From NCBI RefSeq assembly GCF_000571935.1, contig NZ_ATAX01000026.1, positions 124,001 to 188,000 on the forward strand: 64,000 nucleotides of DNA, in the 5' to 3' direction. Below the pieces are notes generated by a model that saw nothing but the letters and a program-made list of their open reading frames with translations, was not told the origin of the DNA and searched no databases. The translations under genes and the position numbers were made by a program. Source of the DNA: Ruminococcus flavefaciens 007c (lineage in GTDB: Bacteria > Bacillota > Clostridia > Oscillospirales > Ruminococcaceae). This document shows positions 31,701 through 38,754 of the stretch, in pieces; position 1 is the stretch's first letter; each line of letters begins with the position of its first letter.

Positions 31701-34007
31701 ATGAGCAGTTTATTTGATCCGGAATTAAAAATGAGAGAGGTTGCTGAGCGAATTAGGCTCACCCGTGAATCCGTAGGCCTGTCTCCAAAGGAAATGGCCG
31801 ACAAGATCGGTGTTTCATCCTATGAATACCTTGCTTATGAGGGCGGAGCAAAGGATTTCAGCTTCAGTTTTATCTATAAATTCGCAAATGCCTGCGGAGT
31901 TGAGATCACAGACCTTATGGAGGGCGAATCTCCCCATATCAAGAGCTTTGACATCACAAGGGCAGGCGAGGGACTTCCCATTGCAAGAAGAAAAGGACTG
32001 AGCTATCTGAGACTTGCTCCCAAGTTCCGCAATAAGATCGCAGAGCCCTTCCTCGTCACCATACCATATGTTGATGAGGAATACAGAGTTCCCCATCCCC
32101 ATACCCATGAGGGACAGGAGATGGATATCGTTATCAGCGGACAGCTCAAGGTCCAGGTCGGAGACAACATTGAGATACTCAACGAGGGAGACTCTATTTA
32201 TTATGACAGCTCCGAGCCCCACGATGAATGGGCCGTCGGCGGCAAAGAGTGTAAATTCTATGCCATAGTATGCGGCGTAAATCAGCCTCAGCACGCTATT
32301 TCGAACCTTGATCCCGTTATACTTCCCGGTGTTACGAATTTTGACCTTGCTCATATACAGGATCCTGTTGCCGACAGGTTCATAAAACTTGAGACAGATA
32401 CCATGGGTTCGCTTACGGGCATAAGCTTCATAAACGAGGAGAAGTTCAACTTCGGCTTTGACGTAGTTGACGCTCTTGCAGCAAAATGTCCCGACAAGGA
32501 GGCTCTCATATACGTAGGCAATGATATGTCCGAGAGGAGATTCACCTTTGCCGATATGAAGAAGTACTCCAATATGACTGCAAATTATTTCCTGTCCAAG
32601 GGCATAAAGAAGGGCGACAGAGTAATGCTCGTACTCAAAAGACATTATCAGTTCTGGTTCTCTATACTTGCCCTTCACAAGATAGGTGCGATAGTTATCC
32701 CCGCAACAAATCAGCTGGTGCAGCATGACTTTACATACCGCTTCAAGGCAGCAGGAGTAAAGGCTATCGTATGTACAGGCGACGGAGACGTTGCTCATCA
32801 GGTAGACCTTGCCGAGGAGGAGCTGGGTATCAGTCTCATCAAGATGATGGTACACGGGAAGAGTGAGGGCTGGTGCGATTTCGACGGGGAAATGGCAGGC
32901 TTCAGCGATGTTTTCGAGCGTCCGACAGATCCCGAGAAGCTCTCCTGCGGAAGCGAGCCGAACCTTATGTTCTTTACATCGGGTACTACAGGCTATCCCA
33001 AGATAGCTACACACTGTCATAAGTATGCACTGGGACATTTTATCACCGCCCGTTACTGGCATAATGTGGATCCCAACGGAATACACTTTACCATATCAGA
33101 TACAGGCTGGGGCAAGGCTCTCTGGGGCAAGCTCTACGGACAGTGGCTCAGCGAGACCTGTGTATTCGTATATGACTTCGATCGTTTTGACGCAAACAAG
33201 ATCCTTCCTATGTTCAAGAAGTACAATATAACCACATTCTGCGCACCTCCAACCATGTACCGTTTCTTCATCAAGGAGGATCTCTCGAAATTCGACCTGA
33301 GCTCCATAAAGTACGCCACCGTTGCAGGCGAGGCTCTCAACCCGGAGGTATACAATCAGTTCCTAAAGGCTACGGGCGTAAAGCTCATGGAGGGCTTCGG
33401 ACAGACCGAGACCACCCTTTCCATCGGAAACTTCGTGGGTATGACCTGCCGCCCGGGTTCTATGGGCAAGCCCAGCGTACTCTATGATGTGGATATAGTC
33501 GATCCCGACGGAAAGCCCGTAAAGACCGGTGAAACAGGCGAGATCGTTATACGCACTGACAAGAATACCCCCTGCGGACTCTTCCTCGGATACTACAACG
33601 ACGAGGAAAAGACCAAGGAGGCGTGGAGTGACGGGATCTATCATACAGGCGATACTGCATGGAAGGATGAGGACGGCTATTTCTGGTACGTCGGCCGTGT
33701 TGACGACGTTATCAAGTCCTCGGGCTACCGTATCGGACCTTTCGAGATCGAAAGCGTTATCATGGAGCTGCCATATGTGCTTGAATGCGGTGTAAGCGCT
33801 GCTCCCGACCCTGTAAGAGGACAGGTGGTAAAGGCTTCTATCGTGCTTGTAAAGGGCACCGAGGGCACAGAAGAGCTGAAAAAGGAGATACAGGACTATG
33901 TAAAGAAGCATACCGCTCCTTACAAGTATCCGCGTATAGTCGAGTTCAGGGATGAGCTCCCCAAGACTATCAGCGGAAAGATAAGACGAGTTGCCCTTAA
34001 AGGCTGA
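31701..34007 (+). CDS. XRE HTH - cupin - acyl-CoA synthetase fusion protein
   Basis: 768 residues in three domains. An XRE helix-turn-helix lies at about 12-70 (RESVGLSPKEMADKIGVSSY). A cupin at about 100-190 has metal/ligand motif HPHTHEGQEMD and SSEPHDEW. An ANL-superfamily acyl-CoA synthetase spans about 215-768: P-loop FFTSGTTGYPK (about 423-433), GEGFGQTETT-like EGFGQTETT (about 565), YHTGD, GYRIGPFEIES and the catalytic Lys in PKTISGKIRR (about 758). XRE-cupin regulators are usually separate proteins. Here the sensor, DNA binder and ligase are one chain, suggesting a self-regulated enzyme. The natural acid substrate is unknown. AAAGGAG precedes the ATG. Confidence 0.9.
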   Translation: MSSLFDPELKMREVAERIRLTRESVGLSPKEMADKIGVSSYEYLAYEGGAKDFSFSFIYKFANACGVEITDLMEGESPHIKSFDITRAGEGLPIARRKGLSYLRLAPKFRNKIAEPFLVTIPYVDEEYRVPHPHTHEGQEMDIVISGQLKVQVGDNIEILNEGDSIYYDSSEPHDEWAVGGKECKFYAIVCGVNQPQHAISNLDPVILPGVTNFDLAHIQDPVADRFIKLETDTMGSLTGISFINEEKFNFGFDVVDALAAKCPDKEALIYVGNDMSERRFTFADMKKYSNMTANYFLSKGIKKGDRVMLVLKRHYQFWFSILALHKIGAIVIPATNQLVQHDFTYRFKAAGVKAIVCTGDGDVAHQVDLAEEELGISLIKMMVHGKSEGWCDFDGEMAGFSDVFERPTDPEKLSCGSEPNLMFFTSGTTGYPKIATHCHKYALGHFITARYWHNVDPNGIHFTISDTGWGKALWGKLYGQWLSETCVFVYDFDRFDANKILPMFKKYNITTFCAPPTMYRFFIKEDLSKFDLSSIKYATVAGEALNPEVYNQFLKATGVKLMEGFGQTETTLSIGNFVGMTCRPGSMGKPSVLYDVDIVDPDGKPVKTGETGEIVIRTDKNTPCGLFLGYYNDEEKTKEAWSDGIYHTGDTAWKDEDGYFWYVGRVDDVIKSSGYRIGPFEIESVIMELPYVLECGVSAAPDPVRGQVVKASIVLVKGTEGTEELKKEIQDYVKKHTAPYKYPRIVEFRDELPKTISGKIRRVALKG

Positions 34008-34056
34008 TAAGAATAAAAAGACGTTCCTTTAAGGATAGTGCTGATACAGAAGTTTT

Positions 34057-34108
34057 ACGCCATAGTATTTCTAATTTTATGTCAGAAGTACTATGGCGTT
34101 TCTGTTGA
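34057..34108. repeat. Palindromic repeat, copy 2 (CCATAGTATTTC type)
   Basis: A 16-bp stem with one G-T pair (34057-34072 with 34084-34099) and a short A/T-rich loop, followed by TTTCTGTTG. The core and the flank match 22145-22197. It lies after the fusion gene and probably terminates it. Confidence 0.7.
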
Positions 34109-34170
34109 TATTTCAGCAGTATGTTTCCTGATAAGAAATTTGGGAGCATTATATAAAATGGAGAATTTGT

Positions 34171-34788
34171 ATGTGGATCGATATTTCTAAGCAATGGCAA
34201 ACGGCATTTGAAGAAGCGTGGGATGCTTTCTGTACAGGCAGCATACCGATAGGTGCCGCTGTTTTTGACGAAAACGGTGAATTGATCCTTAAAGATCATA
34301 ACCGTGCACAGTTACCTGAAACAGTCAATCACCGCATCGCTCATGCGGAAGCAAATCTTTTAAGGCGGCTGGATACTGCAAGATTTGATCCGAGAAGGCT
34401 GACATTGTATACGACTATGGAACCATGTCCCATGTGTATGGGTACTGCATCCATGTCGAATATCAAGCATCTTCGTTCCGCAGCTCACGATCCTCACTGC
34501 GGAATGATACATTTAATCGAGACTGAGCCGTATTTTATCGGCAAGGGTCTTGACTATACCTTTGAATGCGGTGACATGGAACTTGTTCAGCTGACGTTAC
34601 AGAGCTATTATGAACTCAGATGTATGGAATACGGTGCAAGCAGCTGTGTATTTGATTCGTTTCGTGAACAATGTCCCGAAGCCTCTGAAATTTCCAGACG
34701 TCTTTACGAAAACAAAGTGCTTGACGGAGCTGTAGAAGAAGGCACAGCTTTCGGAGTGATTTTTGACTATATTCTGTCTATGAAATAA
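34171..34788 (+). CDS. Nucleoside/cytidine deaminase-family protein
   Basis: 205 residues. Zinc-binding HAE (about 59-61, IAHAEANLL) and PCPMC (about 88-92, TTMEPCPMCMG) identify the CDA-fold deaminase superfamily, with the proton-shuttling Glu in HAE. PIGAAVFDENG at about 25 gives the usual first strands. The C-terminal 80 residues are longer than in guanine or tRNA-adenosine deaminases and carry no known motif. The substrate (guanine, cytosine, tRNA or other) cannot be decided. Confidence 0.82.
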   Translation: MWIDISKQWQTAFEEAWDAFCTGSIPIGAAVFDENGELILKDHNRAQLPETVNHRIAHAEANLLRRLDTARFDPRRLTLYTTMEPCPMCMGTASMSNIKHLRSAAHDPHCGMIHLIETEPYFIGKGLDYTFECGDMELVQLTLQSYYELRCMEYGASSCVFDSFREQCPEASEISRRLYENKVLDGAVEEGTAFGVIFDYILSMK

Positions 34789-34843
34789 CGCATAATCAAA
34801 TCGTAACCTCCGATTTGATCTTAGCGGCCGGATAAAACACAGC

Positions 34844-34873
34844 GCCCCTGAGCGCTTTGAAACGCTCAGGGGC
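34844..34873. terminator. Hairpin between convergent deaminase and hydrolase genes
   Basis: An 11-bp perfect stem GCCCCTGAGCG/CGCTCAGGGGC with an 8-nt loop. U-tracts are weak on both sides. Confidence 0.6.
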
Positions 34874-34902
34874 AAAAACTTCTATATAGATATCCGCCTT
34901 TT

Positions 34903-35970
34903 TTACTTGTTAAGGTCGAAATCCCATGCGGATCCGTTTTTGCGGTGTGGCCATATCCTTCCGCTCTTGTCCGTGAGGTCGTATACGACGGACCACTGGA
35001 GCCTGTCGGACTTGTCCCTGTTGTACAGGCCTATGGCGTTGAGGAGCTCCTCACAGGTATTCATATCCAGCTTGTTGTCCCTCTCGGTAATTACCTGCTC
35101 GACTGCTGCATATCTTTCAAGTGAGTCGGGAGACTCAAATATGTTCATATCCTGGTAAGCAATGTGATTTGCGGCTATCTGATAATCCTTGCCGCTGCTG
35201 ACTACCTGCAAATCTCCGTCGTAGTATTCCACGATGACTGCTTTTCCGCTTGCGTCGCCGATGAGTATATGAGTTCTCAGGTTGCTGCTGAAATATACGT
35301 TGTACTGCCTGAGAAGCTCCACTGCTTCGTCGGTGCTGGCAGCCTTGTCAAGTATGAGTCTTATGGCTGCGGTCTGGTTGATTGACACCTTGTCGGGATC
35401 ATAGACCGTGGATACCACAGGCACTACCAGAAGCGCTGCGGATACACCCTTTTCATTCATGCCGTCACAGGGAAGATAGGGCGCTGCAAGCATCGGGAAG
35501 TTCGCTGTGGATATGCCGCTTGCAGGGGACTTGTCCTTTCCGTAGCCTACTGCTATGAGCGAAACTGTGGACACGGAGGAATAACCGTTGTCAGGATTGG
35601 TGTACAATTGCAGGAAGGGTGCTTCTTCAAAGTCAAAATTGCGTCCGAATATCACTTCGCCTTTTTCGTTCCGTGATACAAAAGCCGTGCAGCCTCCGTC
35701 AAGAGCGTTTTTACCTGGACCTAATCCGTGCATGAGGTTTTTATTGATAAAGCCAAAGAATTCGTCATCGTTTTCCGCGCCTGTTTTCAGAAATTCATCA
35801 AATTTATAGTCCTTATAGAAGGTCATGGTATAAGCGCCACTGCCAAGATCCTTAACACTGTGCAGAGTCTTTATGTCCTTGCCGAAAATTACGATGAATA
35901 CAACGGTTGCCGCTATGAGCAGCAGCAGTACAAAAAGAAAAATATTGCGTATGATTTTCAGAGCTTTCAT
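34903..35970 (-). CDS. Membrane-anchored Ntn hydrolase (C45/choloylglycine hydrolase-like)
   Basis: 355 residues from the ATG at 35970 (GGAGTG upstream); the frame stays open 21 codons further upstream across the promoter region. A single hydrophobic N-terminal anchor (about 8-30) precedes an extracytoplasmic domain. The predicted nucleophile is Cys94 in DGGCTAFVSRNEKGE, with FGRNFDFE after it, as in linear-amide C-N hydrolases of the penicillin V acylase, bile-salt hydrolase and acyltransferase families. In those enzymes the Cys becomes the N-terminus after autoprocessing. Substrate unknown. Confidence 0.8.
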   Translation of the reverse strand: MKALKIIRNIFLFVLLLLIAATVVFIVIFGKDIKTLHSVKDLGSGAYTMTFYKDYKFDEFLKTGAENDDEFFGFINKNLMHGLGPGKNALDGGCTAFVSRNEKGEVIFGRNFDFEEAPFLQLYTNPDNGYSSVSTVSLIAVGYGKDKSPASGISTANFPMLAAPYLPCDGMNEKGVSAALLVVPVVSTVYDPDKVSINQTAAIRLILDKAASTDEAVELLRQYNVYFSSNLRTHILIGDASGKAVIVEYYDGDLQVVSSGKDYQIAANHIAYQDMNIFESPDSLERYAAVEQVITERDNKLDMNTCEELLNAIGLYNRDKSDRLQWSVVYDLTDKSGRIWPHRKNGSAWDFDLNK

Positions 35971-36003
35971 TTCCGCACTCCTTTGCATAAAAAGTATACA
36001 TGA

Positions 36004-36033
36004 ATTATAGCATAATACTGCTTGTTTTGTCAA
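36004..36033 (-). promoter_or_regulatory. Promoter for the Ntn hydrolase gene
   Basis: Minus strand TTGACA (36028-36033), 18-nt spacer, TATAAT (36004-36009), about 35 nt upstream of the ATG. Confidence 0.75.
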
Positions 36034-36122
36034 TATTGACCGCTTAAAACGGAAGCGGCCGACTGTCCGGATGCTCCCCGCGAAAAAAAGAGGCGATTTT
36101 TTGAAAAAATTCTGAAAAACAC

Positions 36123-36151
36123 TTGATTTTTGCGAAAAACCGTGTTATAAT
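36123..36151 (+). promoter_or_regulatory. Promoter for the rimP-nusA-infB operon
   Basis: TTGATT (36123-36128), 17-nt spacer, TATAAT (36146-36151). The predicted start near 36158 gives a leader of about 220 nt. Confidence 0.8.
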
Positions 36152-36157
36152 ACTTTA

Positions 36158-36377
36158 TGATGATAGTAAACCCAAAGACCGGAACCCTTCCGGTCTTTAG
36201 TATTTATATTCAGGTCAGTGTTCTGACAGCGGATATAAAGATGATTCTGACTGCTCAGCGTATACACCCGATGTGCGGGGGCTGTCAGACGGCAAACACA
36301 GATCATACTGTTTTGCCGTATCGGAACTGTGATTTTAAAGAGAAAGGAGAGTCCCGGCATTTCGGGAGAAGCTGCCT
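36158..36377 (+). promoter_or_regulatory. Structured 5' leader of rimP
   Basis: About 220 nt with three hairpins. AAGACCGGA/TCCGGTCTT (about 36176-36199) is followed by a partly T-rich stretch. ACGGCAAA-ACAG pairs with CTGT-TTTGCCGT (about 36289-36319). A small TCCCG/CGGGA hairpin (about 36351-36367) overlaps the GGGAG ribosome site of rimP. The layout fits an attenuator or translational switch. It matches no riboswitch class I recognise. Confidence 0.5.
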
Positions 36378-36851
36378 ATGAAATTCAAAAAATTCGGCGG
36401 TACGGAACAAAAGGTATACGATCTTATCAAGCCCATAACAGATGAACTGGGCTACTACCTCTGGGATGTGTGCTATGAAAAGGAAGGCGCCATGTGGTAC
36501 CTGAGGGTGTTCATAGATCAGGACGAGGGGATAACCATTGCGGACTGTGAACGCGCCAACGCTCCCATAAGCGACATCCTCGACGAGAAGGATCCCATCC
36601 CTCAGAGCTATATGCTTGAGGTGGGCTCAGCAGGTCTTGAACGCGAGCTCGTAAAGGAGGAACACTTTGAGGTCTGCCAGGGCGACAGGGTGAAGATACG
36701 CTTCATCAGAGCCGTCGACGGGGAAAAGGAGATCGTTGCACGTCTTATCGGTGCAGACAAGGAGGGCGTTACAGCTGCTCTTGACAGCGGAGAGGAAAAG
36801 CATTATCCCCTTGAGGATATTGCCTTCGTAAAGCTGTATCTTGATTTCTGA
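36378..36851 (+). CDS. rimP: Ribosome maturation factor RimP
   Basis: 157 residues. The N-terminal domain begins with VYDLIKPITDELGYYLWDV and contains YLRVFIDQDEGITIADCERA (about 40-60). SYMLEVGSAGLERELVKEEH (about 76) is the family signature, where other members read LEVSSPGLDRPL. The C-terminal SH3-like domain follows. Assists 30S maturation. First gene of the translation operon; nusA begins 36 nt later. Confidence 0.95.
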   Translation: MKFKKFGGTEQKVYDLIKPITDELGYYLWDVCYEKEGAMWYLRVFIDQDEGITIADCERANAPISDILDEKDPIPQSYMLEVGSAGLERELVKEEHFEVCQGDRVKIRFIRAVDGEKEIVARLIGADKEGVTAALDSGEEKHYPLEDIAFVKLYLDF

Positions 36852-36887
36852 ATGTAAAAATTAAATATATTGGAGGAATTTACAGAC

Positions 36888-38108
36888 ATGAACATGAATA
36901 AGGACTTTTTCAAGGCACTTGAGGCTCTTGGAGAGGAAAACAGTGTTGAGACCGAGCTTCTCATTGACAAGGTAAAGTCGGCTATGCTCAAGGCAGCAAG
37001 AAGAGCCTATCCTCACAGCGAGGAAAGGATCTCCGTCGAGATCGATCCCAAGACAAAGAAGTTTGAGATGTATATCAGACAGGACATCATCGACGACGAG
37101 CCTATCGACGTTAACGAGGTCAATATCGACGTTGCAAAGACTATGGATCCCAATGCTATGGTCGGCGGTACTATCCTCAAGGAGCTGGACATCTCAAAGC
37201 TGGGCAGAATGGCAGCACTTTCCGCCAAGCAGTCCATCAAGGGCGACCTGAGAGAGATTAACCGCGAGCAGATGCTCAGCAAGTTCGAGCAGAAGGAGCA
37301 TGAGTGCATCACCGCCAAGGTATCTCAGGTAGAACCCGGAAGAGGCACAGTCACAGTGGTTTACGACGGAACAGAGCTCTATCTCTTCCGCAACGAGCAG
37401 ATACCCGGGGAAGTGCTTGAAGAGGGCAAGTCCGTCAAGGTATATATCACAGGCATCATCGGCAAGAACAAGAAGCCTGTTGTAAAGATCTCACGTACAC
37501 ACAAGGATCTCGTCAAGAGACTCTTCGAGCAGGAGGTGCCCGAGATATACGACGGCACTGTGGAGGTCAAGTCCATATCCCGTGAGGCAGGTTCAAGGAC
37601 CAAGATCGCAGTATGGTCGAAGGATGAGAACGTTGACGCAGTGGGTGCCTGCATCGGTCCCAAGCGTTCAAGAATCACAGCTGTTGTGAATGAGCTCAAC
37701 GGCGAGAAGATAGACATTATTCCCTGGAGCGAGGTCCCCGAGGAATTCATTGCAAGAGCACTTGCTCCCGCAGAGGTGCTCAAGACAGTCATCACCTCTA
37801 TGGAGGAGAAGGCCTGCACAGTAATAGTTCCCAACAATCAGCTCTCACTCGCTATAGGCAACAAGGGACAGAACGCAAAGCTTGCAGCAAAGCTCACGGG
37901 CTTCAAGATAGACATCAAGCCCCAGACCGATACTGTTACCGGTGAGGAAGCTCCCGAGCTGAGCCCCGATTTTGTGGCTCCCGTATTTGAGACAGCTCCT
38001 GCCGAAGAGGCTGAGGCTGAAATAGCTGAGGAGACAGCAGCAGAGGAGACAGAGGCAGAGACAGCTGAGGCTCCTGCCGCAGAAGAAGCTCCCGCAGCTG
38101 AGGAATAA
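36888..38108 (+). CDS. nusA: Transcription termination/antitermination factor NusA
   Basis: About 406 residues from the ATG at 36888, with GGAGG 11-15 nt upstream; an ATG at 36894 is also possible. N-terminal RNA polymerase-binding domain (about 1-125), S1 domain (about 130-200, VSQVEPGRGTVTVVYDG), then KH1 and KH2 (about 205-345, with VGACIGPKRSRITAVVNELN and SLAIGNKGQNAKLAAKLTG). The tail (after 350) is a low-complexity Glu/Ala stretch instead of the acidic repeats of proteobacterial NusA. Modulates pausing, termination and rRNA antitermination. Confidence 0.97.
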   Translation: MNMNKDFFKALEALGEENSVETELLIDKVKSAMLKAARRAYPHSEERISVEIDPKTKKFEMYIRQDIIDDEPIDVNEVNIDVAKTMDPNAMVGGTILKELDISKLGRMAALSAKQSIKGDLREINREQMLSKFEQKEHECITAKVSQVEPGRGTVTVVYDGTELYLFRNEQIPGEVLEEGKSVKVYITGIIGKNKKPVVKISRTHKDLVKRLFEQEVPEIYDGTVEVKSISREAGSRTKIAVWSKDENVDAVGACIGPKRSRITAVVNELNGEKIDIIPWSEVPEEFIARALAPAEVLKTVITSMEEKACTVIVPNNQLSLAIGNKGQNAKLAAKLTGFKIDIKPQTDTVTGEEAPELSPDFVAPVFETAPAEEAEAEIAEETAAEETEAETAEAPAAEEAPAAEE

Positions 38109-38110
38109 TT

Positions 38111-38389
38111 ATGAAGCCCAGAAAAATACCTATGAGAATGTGCCTCGGATGCGGTGAGATGAAGCCCAAAAAGGATCTTATCCGCGCGGTGAAATCTCCC
38201 GAGGGCGATATAAGCCTTGATTTCGGCGGCAAGGCGGCGGGCAGAGGAGCTTATATCTGCCGCAGCACGGAATGCCTTGAAAAAGCCAGAAAAGCAAGAC
38301 GCTTCGAGAAGTCGTTCTCATGTAAAATAGAAGAAAGCGTTTACGAGGTGATGATGGATGAGCTCGGAAAAGAATCGCAGAACAGCTAA
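38111..38389 (+). CDS. ylxR: YlxR/DUF448 RNA-binding protein
   Basis: 92 residues with the family opening RKIPMRMCLGCGEMKPKKDL, then GRGAYICRSTECLEKARK. It lies 2 nt after nusA and overlaps ylxQ by 32 nt. YlxR proteins bind RNA and have been linked to rnpB-related regulation in Bacilli; the exact role here is unknown. Confidence 0.93.
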   Translation: MKPRKIPMRMCLGCGEMKPKKDLIRAVKSPEGDISLDFGGKAAGRGAYICRSTECLEKARKARRFEKSFSCKIEESVYEVMMDELGKESQNS

Positions 38390-38681
38390 TCTGCTGAGCA
38401 TCTGCATCAAGGCAGGAAAAACAGTCAGAGGCTTTGACAGTGCTGTCGAGGCTGTCAGGGACGGTACTGCCTGCTGTGTACTTACAGCTTCCGACTCTTC
38501 TGAAAAGACCGTCAAGGAGGTCGGCTTCTACTGCGGAAAATTCGGCATAAGGCACTTCCGCACGGAGCTGAGCAAGTTCGATATCGGCAGGTTATGCGGC
38601 AAGGAAACAGGTGTTGTCGCAGTTACCGACAAGGGCTTCGCAGACGGCTTTGAACGTATAATATCCGATGGATCGCAGTAA
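38358..38681 (+). CDS. ylxQ: L7Ae-family RNA-binding protein YlxQ
   Basis: 107 residues with the L7Ae/L30e fold. The motif ICIKAGKTVRGFDSAVEAVR (about 15-34) precedes strand CCVLTASDSSEKT and the final GVVAVTDKGFADGF. It should bind kink-turn RNA. It overlaps the end of ylxR, indicating translational coupling, and sits in the conserved nusA-ylxR-ylxQ-infB order. Confidence 0.9.
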   Translation: MSSEKNRRTANLLSICIKAGKTVRGFDSAVEAVRDGTACCVLTASDSSEKTVKEVGFYCGKFGIRHFRTELSKFDIGRLCGKETGVVAVTDKGFADGFERIISDGSQ

Positions 38682-38754
38682 TGCGTTGATATAGATGTTT
38701 ATATGAAACATTATTAATGCCGCACAGGCGGCAGACATGGAGGTAATCAGGCCT

